Position numbers and translations under genes: made by a program. From NCBI GenBank assembly GCA_000403255.2, contig KE159596.1, forward strand, positions 62,001-126,000: a stretch of 64,000 nucleotides of DNA, written 5' to 3'. A model generated the notes under the pieces. It was given only the letters and a program-made list of their open reading frames with translations. It had not been told where the DNA came from and searched no databases. The stretch is from Lachnospiraceae bacterium 3-1. Lineage in GTDB: Bacteria > Bacillota > Clostridia > Lachnospirales > Lachnospiraceae. Of the stretch, positions 1-9,960 are shown piece after piece. The stretch's first letter is position 1, and each line of letters begins with the position of its first letter.

Positions 1-381
1 CTCCTGAAACCCCTGTATTTTTCGTCTTTCTTTTTTGGGAACAAATGCTTCTGTGTTCTGTTCCCTGGGTCTTCGGGAATCCTCTGCCCAAACTTCCCTT
101 CCAGTCACTTTACGGGCATAAATATCCGTTACTTCTTCTCCATTTACTTCAAAATTGTAATCATAATTCTTCCAGTCTAACCCTTGAATGCCAACAGTAT
201 ATGTAGTACCACAATTCTTGAGGGCTTTCATAGGAATTCTTAGAGCTGGGCTGTTGTCTTTGGGATATAACAGCAGAAAGCAGATAGAATCTTCCGCCGC
301 CTGTCTGGAAAATGAAATGATGTCTTTATGTCTCGTTACGCCTGTTTCTCTTTGATTTCCGGAACAGATTTGAAAATTCAT
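1..381 (-). CDS. Glycoside hydrolase family 13 (pullulanase/debranching-type) enzyme, N-terminal part, cut by window edge
   Basis: An open frame of 127 codons starts at 381 behind an AGGGAGG site and runs off the left edge without a stop. The N-terminus begins MNFQICSGNQRETGV and later has the segment YDYNFEVNGEEVTDIYARKV, the pattern seen in the CBM48-like N-terminal domain of bacterial GH13 pullulanases and glycogen debranching enzymes, which act on alpha-glucans. Only the accessory domain is visible, so the catalytic domain and exact specificity cannot be judged. It lies 89 bases downstream of the last fatty-acid operon gene on the same strand and may be a separate unit. Confidence 0.65.
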   Translation of the reverse strand, partial: MNFQICSGNQRETGVTRHKDIISFSRQAAEDSICFLLLYPKDNSPALRIPMKALKNCGTTYTVGIQGLDWKNYDYNFEVNGEEVTDIYARKVTGREVWAEDSRRPREQNTEAFVPKKERRKIQGFQE

Positions 382-470
382 ATGTGCCTCCCTTTGATGT
401 CCTTCACTTTAGTTTTCAACTTCATTATAACAACTTCCGTAAAGTTTGGAAAGACATTTTTCCAGGAGTT

Positions 471-1541
471 TTATATTTTTGCAAATTCTTGTGCAAATTC
501 TTCCATAATTTCTGACACATGCTCTATTTTTTTTGCCCGCCAAGCATTGGCGCCACAAAAAATTAACCCTTGTTCCAGATTCCCTTCTACTGCATGAATC
601 AAGGCGTCTGTGATGCAGTAAGGAATATCTTTTTGATTGCATTTTTCCAAGCATTGATGACATTTCCAATGCTTTACTTCTTCCCCTGTTTGGGTTCTAC
701 GGATAAATTCATTAAAAATTGCCCGTCCTGGCATCCCCACAGGGCTCTTTACAATCTGAATATCTTCCTTTTTCGCATTCACATATGCCTGCTTATAAGC
801 TTCGCTGGCATCACATTCCCAGGTTGTCACAAAACGGGTCGCCACCTGCACTCCATCTGCCCCTAGCTCCATGGCATGTCTTAGATCCTTCCCGTCATAA
901 ATTCCGCCAGCTACCACTACTGGAATATGATACTGATATTTTTCGCTGTACTGTTTGATCAACCTTAAAATGCCCTTTATCTCTGTTTCATAAGCCTCTT
1001 CCTGAAACTCTTCCAATTCTTCCAAAGAAAATCCCAGATGTCCTCCAGCCTTCGGCCCTTCGATCACCACCAGATCTGGGCATCGCTTAAATTTCCGATC
1101 CCACAATTTACAAATAACCGAAGCCGATTTGACGGAAGATACAATGGGAGCTATTTTGGTTTTGGACTGTTCCACCAACGCCGGTAGCAGCGTAGGAAGC
1201 CCTGCGCCTGAAATAATCAAATCTGCGCCTGCTTTCACCGCTGCCCGTACATATTCCTCATATTTCTTGGTCGCCACCATAATATTTGCGCCCACAATTC
1301 CGCCCATTGCAATTTCCTTTGCACGTTTGATCTGTTTCCCAATAGCCTTCAAATTGCTCTCAATGGGATTTGCATCAAACTCCGGCTCCTGATACCCAAT
1401 CTGTGCCGTAGAAATAATTCCTATTCCACCGCATTTTGCCACATTTCCAGCTAATCTTGAAAGGCTGACACCTACACCCATGCCGCCTTGTATCACAGGA
1501 ACTGGAACCGCTAAATCTCTGATTACCAATGGCTTTTCCAC
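471..1541 (-). CDS. Nitronate monooxygenase / FabK-like FMN oxidoreductase
   Basis: A 356-residue TIM-barrel flavoprotein of the nitronate monooxygenase (2-nitropropane dioxygenase) family. Visible signatures are QGGMG at residues 18-22, the phosphate-binding stretch EGPKAGGHLG near 160-170 and AGGIYDGKDL near 212. The start is GTG, close behind the accDA stop, so translation is probably coupled. A C-terminal Cys cluster (CHQCLEKC, then a further Cys) near residues 295-310 is unusual against plain FabK and may bind metal. It closes the fatty-acid operon, so a role in lipid or acyl metabolism is plausible, but the family also detoxifies nitronates. The operon already has a fabK at its head, so this is a second, divergent member. 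Confidence 0.8.
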   Translation of the reverse strand: MEKPLVIRDLAVPVPVIQGGMGVGVSLSRLAGNVAKCGGIGIISTAQIGYQEPEFDANPIESNLKAIGKQIKRAKEIAMGGIVGANIMVATKKYEEYVRAAVKAGADLIISGAGLPTLLPALVEQSKTKIAPIVSSVKSASVICKLWDRKFKRCPDLVVIEGPKAGGHLGFSLEELEEFQEEAYETEIKGILRLIKQYSEKYQYHIPVVVAGGIYDGKDLRHAMELGADGVQVATRFVTTWECDASEAYKQAYVNAKKEDIQIVKSPVGMPGRAIFNEFIRRTQTGEEVKHWKCHQCLEKCNQKDIPYCITDALIHAVEGNLEQGLIFCGANAWRAKKIEHVSEIMEEFAQEFAKI

Positions 1542-1549
1542 CTTTCTAT

Positions 1550-3235
1550 TTACATATTCCGAAACCGTTCGTAACGCTGTATCGCCAATTGCCCTTCCTC
1601 CAAAGGCAGATATTCATGAAGGAACCTGCGAATTTCTTCCTGCATAATTTCTGCTATTTTAACAATATTCTGAGCATTGGCTGGTTGGGCTTCTGGAATA
1701 ATTTTTTCAATGATTCCTAGTTCCTTTAAATCCTCGGCTGTCACCCGCATTCCTTCCGCTGCCTTAGACGCCTTGGACGCATCCTTCCACATAATAGAGG
1801 CAAAACCCTCTGGAGACAAAATGGTATAGGTGGAATTTTCCATCATCCACACTTCATTTCCCACCGCCAATGCAAGGGCTCCGCCACTGCCTCCTTCGCC
1901 AATTACAATACTCAAAACAGGAACCGTCAAATCTGACATTTCAAAAAGGTTTCTGGCAATTGCTTCTCCCTGTCCCCGTTCCTCTGCCTCCATACCGCAA
2001 AAAGCTCCTGGGGTATCCACAAAGCATATAATCGGACGATGGAATTTCTGTGCCTGCTTCATCAGGCGTAAGGATTTTCGATACCCTTCTGGGGAAGGCA
2101 TTCCAAAGTTCCTGGTAATATTTTCCTTGGTAGTTTTTCCTTTTTGCTGTCCTATGACAGTAACTGGGCACCCATCCAAATATGCAATTCCACCCACAAT
2201 AGCGCCGTCATCTGCAAAATGACGATCACCATGGAATTCTATAAAATCAGTAAAAATCTCCTGAATATATTCAAAAGCCCCAGGACGGTCCTGGGCCCTG
2301 GCACGTTGCACTCGTTCCCAGGCAGACACTTTTTCTTTGCGCTTGTTTTCTTCTAACCGGACGGAACTTTTCCTTCGATTGGGAATCAAGGCTTCCTTGG
2401 GCTGCACCCGATTGTGCATTACAATTAATTTGGCAAGGGTTTCCTTTAACTCCTCCCGTTCTACAATATTATCAATTAATCCATGCTCCAGCAAAAATTC
2501 TGCCCGCTGAAAGCCCTCGGGCAGTTTTTGACGTATGGTCTGCTCAATAACCCTGGGACCTGCAAATCCTACCAATGCCCCTGGTTCCGCCAGGATAATA
2601 TCCCCCAGCATAGCAAAGCTGGCTGTCACACCTCCAGTGGTAGGGTCTGTCAGCACAGAAATATAAAGAAGCCCTGCATTGGAATGGCGTTTTAATGCAG
2701 CAGAAGTTTTTGCCATCTGCATCAAAGAAACCATCCCTTCCTGCATCCGAGCTCCGCCAGAGCAGGTAAAAATAATCACTGGAAGTTTTTCGCGCGTAGC
2801 CCGCTCCACTGCCCTTGTGATTTTTTCTCCTACAATATAGCCCATGCTGCCCATCAGAAATCTTCCATCACAGACACAGACCACTGCCCGCTCTCCATGA
2901 ATCGTACCCTGACCACAGGTGACAGCCTCATCAATTCCAAACCGCTCCCGCAGAGATGCTGTTTTTTCCTGATAATCCGGATAATTCAAAGGGTCTTTAC
3001 TTTCCATCCCCTCATCCCACTTTTCGTAAGACCCCTTATCCATTACCATTCGCAAACGTTTCTTTGTAGTGATGCGGAAATATTTTCCACATTTATAACA
3101 TACATAATGATTCTGCTTCACATCTTCTTTATAGAGAAGCTCCCCACAGGCGTCACATTTGATCCACAATCCCTCTGGCACCTTCGGCTCTTTTCCCGTC
3201 AAGAGCGCAGAACTTGTTTTCTTAAATTTCAGCAT
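1550..3235 (-). CDS. accDA: Acetyl-CoA carboxylase carboxyltransferase, fused beta and alpha subunits
   Basis: One 561-residue frame carries both carboxyltransferase halves, which transfer CO2 from carboxybiotin to acetyl-CoA to give malonyl-CoA. The N-terminal AccD half (about 1-285) opens with a zinc ribbon, C27-x2-C30 and C46-x2-C49, and has the oxyanion stretch [11 protein letters not shown]. The AccA half (about 300-561) has [20 protein letters not shown] and [10 protein letters not shown]. No stop lies between the halves, and the linker near 285-310 is basic and charged. Many Firmicutes keep accD and accA as separate adjacent genes, so the fusion is notable. It follows accC by 19 bases. 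Confidence 0.95.
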   Translation of the reverse strand: MLKFKKTSSALLTGKEPKVPEGLWIKCDACGELLYKEDVKQNHYVCYKCGKYFRITTKKRLRMVMDKGSYEKWDEGMESKDPLNYPDYQEKTASLRERFGIDEAVTCGQGTIHGERAVVCVCDGRFLMGSMGYIVGEKITRAVERATREKLPVIIFTCSGGARMQEGMVSLMQMAKTSAALKRHSNAGLLYISVLTDPTTGGVTASFAMLGDIILAEPGALVGFAGPRVIEQTIRQKLPEGFQRAEFLLEHGLIDNIVEREELKETLAKLIVMHNRVQPKEALIPNRRKSSVRLEENKRKEKVSAWERVQRARAQDRPGAFEYIQEIFTDFIEFHGDRHFADDGAIVGGIAYLDGCPVTVIGQQKGKTTKENITRNFGMPSPEGYRKSLRLMKQAQKFHRPIICFVDTPGAFCGMEAEERGQGEAIARNLFEMSDLTVPVLSIVIGEGGSGGALALAVGNEVWMMENSTYTILSPEGFASIMWKDASKASKAAEGMRVTAEDLKELGIIEKIIPEAQPANAQNIVKIAEIMQEEIRRFLHEYLPLEEGQLAIQRYERFRNM

Positions 3236-3254
3236 TTATTTCCCTACTTTCTCA

Positions 3255-4595
3255 TTATTCAAAATATTCCGAAATAAAATGTGTATTGACATTCCCTGAC
3301 AAAAATACTGGATGATTTAAGATATCGTACTGGAAATCCAGATTTGTAGTGATTCCATCCACCACTACCTCCCCCAATGCACTGCGCATTTTTCTTACAG
3401 CATCTTCCCTGTTTTCTCCATGAACAATGACCTTCGCCACCATAGAATCATAAAACGCCGGAATCGTATAACCATTGTAAAGAGCAGATTCAATGCGAAC
3501 TCCATTCCCTCCTGGAAAATGTAAATCCTTCACAGTTCCTGGACAAGGCATAAAACTCTTTTCTGGATTTTCTGCATTAATTCGGCATTCGATGGCATGG
3601 CCCTTGAGAACAATATCTTCCTGATTGATATGTAAAGGCTCTCCTGCCGCAATTCTGATTTGCTCCTTGACCAAATCAATTCCTGTGACCATCTCTGTGA
3701 CCGGATGCTCCACCTGAATCCTAGTATTCATTTCCATAAAATAAAAATTTTTATTTTTATCCAGCAAAAATTCTATCGTTCCTGCATTTTCATAATGAGC
3801 GGCTTTTGCTGCCAAAACTGCTGTCTGCCCCATACGCTGACGCAATTCCTCTGTTATAGCCGCGCTGGGAGACTCCTCTAGCATCTTCTGATGACGTCTT
3901 TGAATGGAACAATCCCGTTCTCCAAGCCAAAGGACTTTCCCATATTTATCTGCAAGAACCTGAATTTCAATATGCCTTGGCTCTTCAATATATTTTTCAA
4001 TATACATGGTATCATCACCAAAGGCATGCACCGATTCCTGTTGGGCCAGTCGGAAATGATTCTCAAATTCCAAAGCATCCGCGGCAATCCGCATTCCTTT
4101 TCCTCCGCCGCCGGAAGAAGCCTTTATCATTACCGGATAACCAATTTTCTCTGCAATTTTCAAGCCTTGCTCCCACTCATAAACAGGCTCCTTTGTTCCA
4201 GGCACAACAGGAACTCCAGCTTCCATCATCGTAAGCCTTGCCTGTGATTTATTTCCCATTTTCCCAATAATATCACCGGAAGGTCCAATAAAAGCAATCC
4301 CACAGCTTTGGCACATATTGGCAAAATGTTCATTTTCTGACAAAAATCCAAATCCCGGATGAATGGCTTGGGCTTTGGTTGCAATGGCTGCGCTTAAAAT
4401 CCGCTCCATATTCAGATAGCTTTCTGTCACGGGGGCTTTTCCGATACATACCGCTTGATCTGCAAGCTGTGTATGCAAAGCCTCCCGGTCTGCTTCTGAA
4501 TATACTGCAACTGACAAAATTCCCATTTCCCTGCAGGCACGGATAATCCGCACTGCAATCTCTCCCCGGTTTGCAATCAATATTTTCTGAAACAT
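3255..4595 (-). CDS. accC: Acetyl-CoA carboxylase, biotin carboxylase subunit
   Basis: A 446-residue ATP-grasp enzyme that carboxylates the biotin on AccB using ATP and bicarbonate. The N-terminus KILIANRGEIAVRIIRAC is the family hallmark. The glycine-rich loop KASSGGGGKGMRI lies near 157-170 and the metal/bicarbonate region MEMNTRIQVEHPVTE near 285-300. Length matches the family. The start at 4595 has AAAGGAG eight bases upstream. It sits between fabZ and accDA in the operon, so all ACC subunits are co-expressed with the synthase enzymes. Confidence 0.97.
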   Translation of the reverse strand: MFQKILIANRGEIAVRIIRACREMGILSVAVYSEADREALHTQLADQAVCIGKAPVTESYLNMERILSAAIATKAQAIHPGFGFLSENEHFANMCQSCGIAFIGPSGDIIGKMGNKSQARLTMMEAGVPVVPGTKEPVYEWEQGLKIAEKIGYPVMIKASSGGGGKGMRIAADALEFENHFRLAQQESVHAFGDDTMYIEKYIEEPRHIEIQVLADKYGKVLWLGERDCSIQRRHQKMLEESPSAAITEELRQRMGQTAVLAAKAAHYENAGTIEFLLDKNKNFYFMEMNTRIQVEHPVTEMVTGIDLVKEQIRIAAGEPLHINQEDIVLKGHAIECRINAENPEKSFMPCPGTVKDLHFPGGNGVRIESALYNGYTIPAFYDSMVAKVIVHGENREDAVRKMRSALGEVVVDGITTNLDFQYDILNHPVFLSGNVNTHFISEYFE

Positions 4596-4679
4596 ATAAA
4601 ATGCTCCTTTAACTTTTCTACTATGGCATAATTGCCATGGGACCCATCAGACGACAGGCTGTGCATAAGGCGTCATAAA

Positions 4680-5108
4680 TTAGCCTATGGCAAACGTAAG
4701 CTCTGCCTGAACAGCAACCTTTCCATTTACCGTTGCTTTTGCACTTCCAATTCCTACAGGACCTTTCTGCTTCACAATTTCCAATTCCAGAATGAGCTCA
4801 TCCCCTGGAACCACCTTTTGCTTAAACCGGGCATTGTTAATCGCTCCAAAATATGCTGTCTTTCCTTTAAAATCTGGCTGACTTAAAATGGCTACCGCTC
4901 CGGTTTGCGCCAACGCCTCCACAATCAGAACTCCTGGCATCACTGGCTCCCCTGGAAAATGGCCTGCAAAAAAGGGCTCATTATAAGTAACACATTTCTT
5001 TCCCACTGCACGCTTCCCTGGTTCCAATTCTTCTATTGTATCAATCAGCAAAAATGGCTGCCGATGAGGAATAATCTCCATAATCTCCTGAATTCCCATA
5101 AGTGACAT
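4680..5108 (-). CDS. fabZ: 3-hydroxyacyl-ACP dehydratase FabZ
   Basis: A 142-residue hot-dog fold dehydratase that removes water from 3-hydroxyacyl-ACP in each elongation cycle. The catalytic His is in [14 protein letters not shown] (H50) and the paired acid in [10 protein letters not shown] (E64). The start at 5108 has AGGAG seven bases upstream and is preferred to the next Met at residue 4. It lies between accB and accC, the usual clostridial order. There is no fabA in the window, so an anaerobic unsaturated-fatty-acid step must be provided elsewhere or by another mechanism. Confidence 0.96.
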   Translation of the reverse strand: MSLMGIQEIMEIIPHRQPFLLIDTIEELEPGKRAVGKKCVTYNEPFFAGHFPGEPVMPGVLIVEALAQTGAVAILSQPDFKGKTAYFGAINNARFKQKVVPGDELILELEIVKQKGPVGIGSAKATVNGKVAVQAELTFAIG

Positions 5109-5150
5109 ATGATTTCTCCTGTTTTTATAATCAAAATTTAATTTTATATT

Positions 5151-5609
5151 TTATTTTTCGCCAATGATAAACAGCGGCTGTCCAAATTCTATCACATCCT
5201 CATTGGATACCAGAATCTCCTTGACAACGCCTTCATAATCACTTTCGATTTCATTCATCAATTTCATAGCTTCCACAATCCCAAGCACCTGCCCCTTGGA
5301 AACATAATCGCCCACCTTTACAAAAGGCTCGGATTCTGGATCTGGCGCGCTGTAAAAGGTACCTACCAATGGGGATTTCACCGTATTTCCTTCTGAATTT
5401 CCATGCTCTGTGGCAGTTCCGGTGGATGCAACAGAGGGAAGAGGTAAAAGAGCTGCCCCTGTATTCTCAGCCACATTATTTATCGTTACTAATTTCTGCT
5501 TTTTATCCTTTTTCATGGAAATGGATACCCCGTTTTCCTCATAAGAAAATCGGGTTAGCTCAGACTCCGACACTGCCTGAATCAACTTCACAAGATTTTC
5601 AAATTCCAT
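5151..5609 (-). CDS. accB: Biotin carboxyl carrier protein of acetyl-CoA carboxylase
   Basis: A 152-residue carrier whose lysine in EAMKLMNE (about K116) is biotinylated and swings between AccC and the carboxyltransferase. An N-terminal helical region and an Ala/Thr/Pro-rich linker precede the biotinyl domain (about 75-150). A longer frame begins upstream at 5630, but the start at 5609 has AGGAG seven bases away and begins [11 protein letters not shown] as in homologues. Its ribosome-binding site overlaps the fabF stop codon, indicating coupled translation. Confidence 0.95.
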   Translation of the reverse strand: MEFENLVKLIQAVSESELTRFSYEENGVSISMKKDKKQKLVTINNVAENTGAALLPLPSVASTGTATEHGNSEGNTVKSPLVGTFYSAPDPESEPFVKVGDYVSKGQVLGIVEAMKLMNEIESDYEGVVKEILVSNEDVIEFGQPLFIIGEK

Positions 5610-5619
5610 CTGTTTACTC

Positions 5620-6855
5620 CTACCCTTCAAACTTTTTCACCAAAAGACTGGCATTATGTCCGCCAAATCCAAGTGAATTTGTTAAAGCATAATTAAATTT
5701 TTTATCAATTCCTTTTCCCTTCATGTAATCCAAATCCAATTCTTCTTCTGATTCCTGCAATCCCACAGTAGCATGAATATAATCATGCTGCATCTGTAAA
5801 ATACATGCAATCACTTCCACTGCTCCGGCCGCACCAAGGAGATGACCAATCATGGATTTGGTAGAATTGATCTTCATCTGATAAGCATGCTCTCCAAAGG
5901 CAATCTTAATTGCTCTTGTTTCAAACAAGTCGTTATGATGGGTGCTGGTTCCATGAGCATTGATATATTCTACCTCTTCTGGAGAAATTCCTGCATCCCT
6001 TACGGCATATTTCATTGCAACTGCTGCGCCCATGCCATCTTCTGCTGGGGATGTAATATGATATGCGTCACTGGTGGCCCCATATCCTGCGATTTCTGCC
6101 AAAATGTGAGCCCCACGGCTCTTTGCATGCTCCAATTCCTCTAATACCAGAACCCCTGCGCCTTCACCCATTACAAACCCGCTGCGGTCTTTATCAAAGG
6201 GAATAGAACAACGGTTGACATCATTACTGGAGGATAAAGCAGTCAAAGCCGTAAAACCTCCAATTCCAATGGGAGTAATGGAACTTTCTGTTCCTCCGGC
6301 TACCATCACATCTGCATCTCCTGCCTGAATCGTGCGGAAAGCCTCACCAATGGAATGGGTTCCTGTGGCACAGGCAGTCACCACATTTAGACTTTTCCCC
6401 TTCAATCCGAATTGAATAGACACGTTTCCTGCTGCCATATTCGTAATCATCAAAGGAACCAACAAGGGATTGATCCTTCCAGGCCCTTTTTCCAAAAGCT
6501 TTTTATGTTCCCGTTCCAATGCCTGCAAGCTTCCCACGCCAGAACCAATGGCACAGCCTACCCGGTAGGGATCTTCCTGTTCCATGGAAATCCCAGACTG
6601 TTGCAGCGCCTCTTTCGCTGCTGCAACAGCATACTGACAAAACAGCTCCATACGCCTTGCAGACTTTACATCCATATAATTCTTTCCTTCAAATCCCTTT
6701 ACGCTTGCAGCAATCTTCACTTTAAAATCTGAAGTGTCAAACTGGGTAATCTCACCAAAGCCCGTCTTTCCAGCCCTAATCCCTTCCCAAAACTCTTCGA
6801 TATTTAATCCAATGGGAGTAATGGCTCCCATACCGGTAACTACAACTCTTCTCAT
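5620..6855 (-). CDS. fabF: 3-oxoacyl-ACP synthase II
   Basis: A 411-residue condensing enzyme that extends acyl-ACP with malonyl-ACP. The start at 6855 gives the canonical [16 protein letters not shown] with AAGGAG upstream; the in-frame extension to 6888 is not needed. The active-site Cys lies in [15 protein letters not shown] (about C162), and the two catalytic His in [11 protein letters not shown] and [12 protein letters not shown]. It is the only condensing enzyme in the window: fabH, which usually starts this operon in clostridia, is missing here. Confidence 0.96.
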   Translation of the reverse strand: MRRVVVTGMGAITPIGLNIEEFWEGIRAGKTGFGEITQFDTSDFKVKIAASVKGFEGKNYMDVKSARRMELFCQYAVAAAKEALQQSGISMEQEDPYRVGCAIGSGVGSLQALEREHKKLLEKGPGRINPLLVPLMITNMAAGNVSIQFGLKGKSLNVVTACATGTHSIGEAFRTIQAGDADVMVAGGTESSITPIGIGGFTALTALSSSNDVNRCSIPFDKDRSGFVMGEGAGVLVLEELEHAKSRGAHILAEIAGYGATSDAYHITSPAEDGMGAAVAMKYAVRDAGISPEEVEYINAHGTSTHHNDLFETRAIKIAFGEHAYQMKINSTKSMIGHLLGAAGAVEVIACILQMQHDYIHATVGLQESEEELDLDYMKGKGIDKKFNYALTNSLGFGGHNASLLVKKFEG

Positions 6856-6868
6856 GCTATCTCCTTCC

Positions 6869-7612
6869 TTACATTCCCATACCGCCATCTACCTTAAGCA
6901 CCTGTCCAGTCATATAGGACGCCTCATCAGAAGCCAGAAAACAAACTGCTTTTGCTACCTCTTCCGGTTTCCCAAAACGTCGAAATGGAATCTGGCTTTT
7001 TCCAGCTTCCAGAGCGGACTCTGATAATTTTTCTGTCATTTCCGTTTCTATAAATCCAGGCGCTACCGCATTGACACGAATTTCCCGGGAAGCAAGCTCT
7101 CTAGCCAATGATTTGGTTAATCCAATCACTCCTGCTTTGGAAGCTGCATAATTGGTCTGTCCCGGATTTCCTACAATACCAGAAATAGAGGAAATGTTTA
7201 CAATACTTCCTGATTTTTGTCTAAGCATTTGTTTTGCTGCATGCTTACAAGTATGGAATACACCTTTCAAGTTGGTATTTAGCACCGCATCAAACTCTTC
7301 CTCTTTCATTTTCAAAATCAGGTTATCCTTTGTAATTCCAGCATTATTGACTAAAATATCCAGATGTTTATAATCGGACACAATCTTTTTTATCATGGCT
7401 TCCACTGCATCCGGGTCTGAAACATTGCAACCAAAGCTTACCGCCTCGCCGCCAGCTTCCTGAATCTCTGTCACAACCTGGTCTGCTGCTTCCTTCGATC
7501 CATTATAATTGACAACTACCATAGCGCCTTTTGCCCCAAGAGCTTTTGCAATGGCTCTTCCAATTCCTCGGGAAGCCCCTGTCACCAACGCTGTTTTTCC
7601 TGCTAATTCCAT
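6869..7612 (-). CDS. fabG: 3-oxoacyl-ACP reductase
   Basis: A 247-residue short-chain dehydrogenase that reduces 3-oxoacyl-ACP with NADPH. The nucleotide loop TGASRGIGRAIA is at the N-terminus, NNAG near residue 88 and the catalytic YAASKAG near 153, followed by APGFIETEMT. The ATG at 7612 is chosen over the upstream TTG because AGGG stands about eight bases before it. It lies 13 bases ahead of fabF. Confidence 0.96.
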   Translation of the reverse strand: MELAGKTALVTGASRGIGRAIAKALGAKGAMVVVNYNGSKEAADQVVTEIQEAGGEAVSFGCNVSDPDAVEAMIKKIVSDYKHLDILVNNAGITKDNLILKMKEEEFDAVLNTNLKGVFHTCKHAAKQMLRQKSGSIVNISSISGIVGNPGQTNYAASKAGVIGLTKSLARELASREIRVNAVAPGFIETEMTEKLSESALEAGKSQIPFRRFGKPEEVAKAVCFLASDEASYMTGQVLKVDGGMGM

Positions 7613-7635
7613 GATCAATACCCTTTCTGTCTTCG

Positions 7636-8568
7636 CTATTTTTTCTCTATCTTTAGGCTCTCTAAAAGCTCCTCCATATCTTTCATCGTTTCTACATGGT
7701 AACTATCCACCTCAGGTGCAATTTTTTTCAAAAATGCAGACAAGGTTTTCTTAGGTCCAATCTCAACAAAGGTATCTACCCCTTCTGCTACCATAAGCTC
7801 CATGCTTTGCTGCCACCGTACCGAAGAAGATACCTGGGCGGTCAGCAAACCTTTTACCTCTTCTTTGTCAAGGACATACTCTGCTGTCACATTGGAAATG
7901 TAAGGAGTGGTAATCTCTCCAATTTCTACTTTTTCCAGCTCCTTTGCCAACTGCTCTCCAGCAGTTTCCAACATTTTGGAATGAAACGGCCCGCTTACAT
8001 TTAAAGGGATACACCGCTTTGCCCCAGCTTCCTTCATGCTTTCTGCTGCTTTTTTCACTGCTTCTGCTTCACCACTGATGACAATCTGCCCAGGACAATT
8101 ATAATTTGCAATTGACACAATTCCTTTTGTTTTCTCACAGATCTCTTCTATTACGCTGCTTTCAAGCCCCATAATTGCTGTCATAGCTCCGCCTGTAGGA
8201 ACCGCCTCCTGCATAAAAAGCCCACGTTTCACCACAAGCTCTAAGGCTTCCCGGACGGAAAGTCCGCCAGATGCTGTCAATGCCGCATACTCTCCTAAAC
8301 TTAAGCCTGCATTTACAGAAGAAATAACTCCCTTTTCTTCCAACACTTTTAAAATAGCAAGCTCTACGGTGAGCATTGCAATCTGTGTATATTTTGTAAC
8401 ATGAAGGTTTTCATTTTCTTTGAAAATCAATTCCTCCATAGACATCCCAGATACTTTTCCTGCAATGGCAAATACTTCTTTTGCCCTGTCAAAATTTTCG
8501 TAAAAATCTCTTCCCATTCCCGTATATTGTGCACCCTGGCCCGGGAAAATAAATGCAATTTTTCTCAT
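7636..8568 (-). CDS. fabD: Malonyl-CoA:ACP transacylase
   Basis: A 310-residue acyltransferase that loads malonyl onto ACP. FIFPGQGAQYTGMG is at the start, the nucleophile in GLSLGEYAA (about Ser88) and the partner His in GPFHSKM. The in-frame extension overlapping fabK is an artefact: AAGGAG lies seven bases before the ATG at 8568. The fabK stop (TGA at 8571-8573) is only a few bases away, so translation is probably coupled. Confidence 0.96.
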   Translation of the reverse strand: MRKIAFIFPGQGAQYTGMGRDFYENFDRAKEVFAIAGKVSGMSMEELIFKENENLHVTKYTQIAMLTVELAILKVLEEKGVISSVNAGLSLGEYAALTASGGLSVREALELVVKRGLFMQEAVPTGGAMTAIMGLESSVIEEICEKTKGIVSIANYNCPGQIVISGEAEAVKKAAESMKEAGAKRCIPLNVSGPFHSKMLETAGEQLAKELEKVEIGEITTPYISNVTAEYVLDKEEVKGLLTAQVSSSVRWQQSMELMVAEGVDTFVEIGPKKTLSAFLKKIAPEVDSYHVETMKDMEELLESLKIEKK

Positions 8569-8570
8569 AT

Positions 8571-9497
8571 TCATACTCCTTGCATCAAAGCTTTGGTTTC
8601 TTTCATGATTTCTTCTATGATTTCCTGGCAAGTCTGCTCTTTTTTAATCATTCCTGCAATCTGTCCTGCCATAACGGTTCCATGCTTTACATCCCCGTCT
8701 ATCACCGCATTCCTTAAGGAACCTACCGTCAAAAGCTCCAATTCTTCAAAAGGAACTCCCTCTTGCTCTTTTTGTATGTAGTCCTTTGTCATTTGGTTGC
8801 GAAGCTGACGAATTGGATGGCCATGGCTCCTTCCTGTTACTGCGGAATCAATATCCTTGGCCTTAAGAATCCGTTCCTTATAATTGGGATGACAGATAGA
8901 TTCTTTTGCCACCACAAACCTAGTTCCAAGCTGTACTGCTTCTGCGCCAAGCATAAAGGCAGCCGCCATTCCTCTTCCATCACCAATCCCTCCAGCAGCA
9001 ATCACAGGAACTTTGACTGCATCCACAACCTGGGGAACCAATGTCATGGTGGTAGCTGCGCCAATGTGACCGCCTGATTCTGTACCTTCTGCGATTACGG
9101 CGTCAGCGCCGCCTCGTTCCATCATCCTTGCCAATGCTACACTAGCTACAACTGGAATTACTTTGCTTCCAGCGGCCTTCCACATTTCCATATATTTTCC
9201 TGGGTTTCCTGCCCCAGTCGTAATAACCGGAACTTTCTCTTCTACTAATACTTGTGCAACTTCATCTGCATAAGGACTTAGCAGCATAACATTCACACCG
9301 ATGGGTTTATCTGTGATTGCTCTTGCCTTTTGAATTTCTCCTCGTACCCAATCTGCCGGAGCATTGGCAGCGCCAATAATGCCTAATCCACCAGCAGCCG
9401 ACACTGCCGCTGCCAAATGGTGTTCCGCCACCCATGCCATTCCTCCTTGTATGATAGGAACTTCTATCTGTAACAGCTCTGTCATTCTTGTTTTCAA
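8571..9497 (-). CDS. fabK: Enoyl-ACP reductase II, FMN-dependent
   Basis: A flavin enoyl-ACP reductase of about 308 residues that completes each elongation cycle. Signatures are PIIQGGMAWVA, TTGAGNPGKYM, AEGTESGGHIGA and AAGGIGDGRGMAAA. I place the start at a TTG (9497): AGAGGTG lies six bases upstream and the protein then begins (M)KTRMTELLQIE, as in known FabK proteins. A GTG three codons upstream is the alternative. FabK is the triclosan-insensitive isozyme, and no FabI or FabL is visible. Confidence 0.94.
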   Translation of the reverse strand: MKTRMTELLQIEVPIIQGGMAWVAEHHLAAAVSAAGGLGIIGAANAPADWVRGEIQKARAITDKPIGVNVMLLSPYADEVAQVLVEEKVPVITTGAGNPGKYMEMWKAAGSKVIPVVASVALARMMERGGADAVIAEGTESGGHIGAATTMTLVPQVVDAVKVPVIAAGGIGDGRGMAAAFMLGAEAVQLGTRFVVAKESICHPNYKERILKAKDIDSAVTGRSHGHPIRQLRNQMTKDYIQKEQEGVPFEELELLTVGSLRNAVIDGDVKHGTVMAGQIAGMIKKEQTCQEIIEEIMKETKALMQGV

Positions 9498-9509
9498 TTG
9501 TAACACCTC

Positions 9510-9740
9510 TTATTCCACGCCTTTTTCTTTCAGGTACTCTACCACATCCCCAACCGTTGTGAGCTTCTCCAAATCTTCAGATGGAATTTCCACAGAATAC
9601 TCATCCTCCAATGCCATAACCAACTCAAATAAATCCAGGGAATCTGCCCCTAAATCATCTTTAAAAGATGTTTCCAATGTGATTCCTTCTGCTTCTGTAT
9701 TCAACTGTTCTGCAATAATTTCTTTCATTCTTTCTAACAT
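9510..9740 (-). CDS. acpP: Acyl carrier protein
   Basis: A 76-residue acidic helical carrier. The serine of [17 protein letters not shown] takes the 4'-phosphopantetheine arm. AAGGAGA lies about eight bases before the ATG at 9740, so the longer frame to 9782 is rejected. It is the first gene of the operon, followed 12 bases later by fabK. Homologous clostridial operons often start with fabH and a MarR-type fabT, neither of which is present here. Confidence 0.96.
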   Translation of the reverse strand: MLERMKEIIAEQLNTEAEGITLETSFKDDLGADSLDLFELVMALEDEYSVEIPSEDLEKLTTVGDVVEYLKEKGVE

Positions 9741-9782
9741 TTTTATCTTCTCCTTTTTATCTTCAAATATTTTGATACCCAA

Positions 9783-9815
9783 AGTATATCATAAAAAATT
9801 ACTTTGTCAATCAAA
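9783..9815 (-). promoter_or_regulatory. Promoter of the fatty-acid operon with a FabT-like palindrome
   Basis: Reading the minus strand, TTGACA (9805-9810) and TATACT (9783-9788) are 16 bases apart, about 45 bases before the acpP start. Overlapping the -35 is TTTGATTGACAAA (9803-9815), close to the TTTGA-N3-TCAAA palindrome bound by the MarR-type repressor FabT in other Firmicutes. The promoter is well supported; the operator is inferred from one site. Confidence 0.6.
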
Positions 9816-9960
9816 ATTTTATTCCTTTTTGAAATCTCTATGGCATTTCTTCTTTGTATATGATATTCTATTATTAGAAGTCTTGGACTTCCCTATCAAA
9901 GATAAAATGATCATGCTTTTATACCACAAAACATGACCAGAGATAAAGGGGGAACACACA

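Noticed and set aside
1-9500. Many plus-strand open frames of 60-130 codons across the fatty-acid operon
   Set aside because: They run antisense to intact, strongly recognised genes, lack ribosome-binding sites and have no family-like text.
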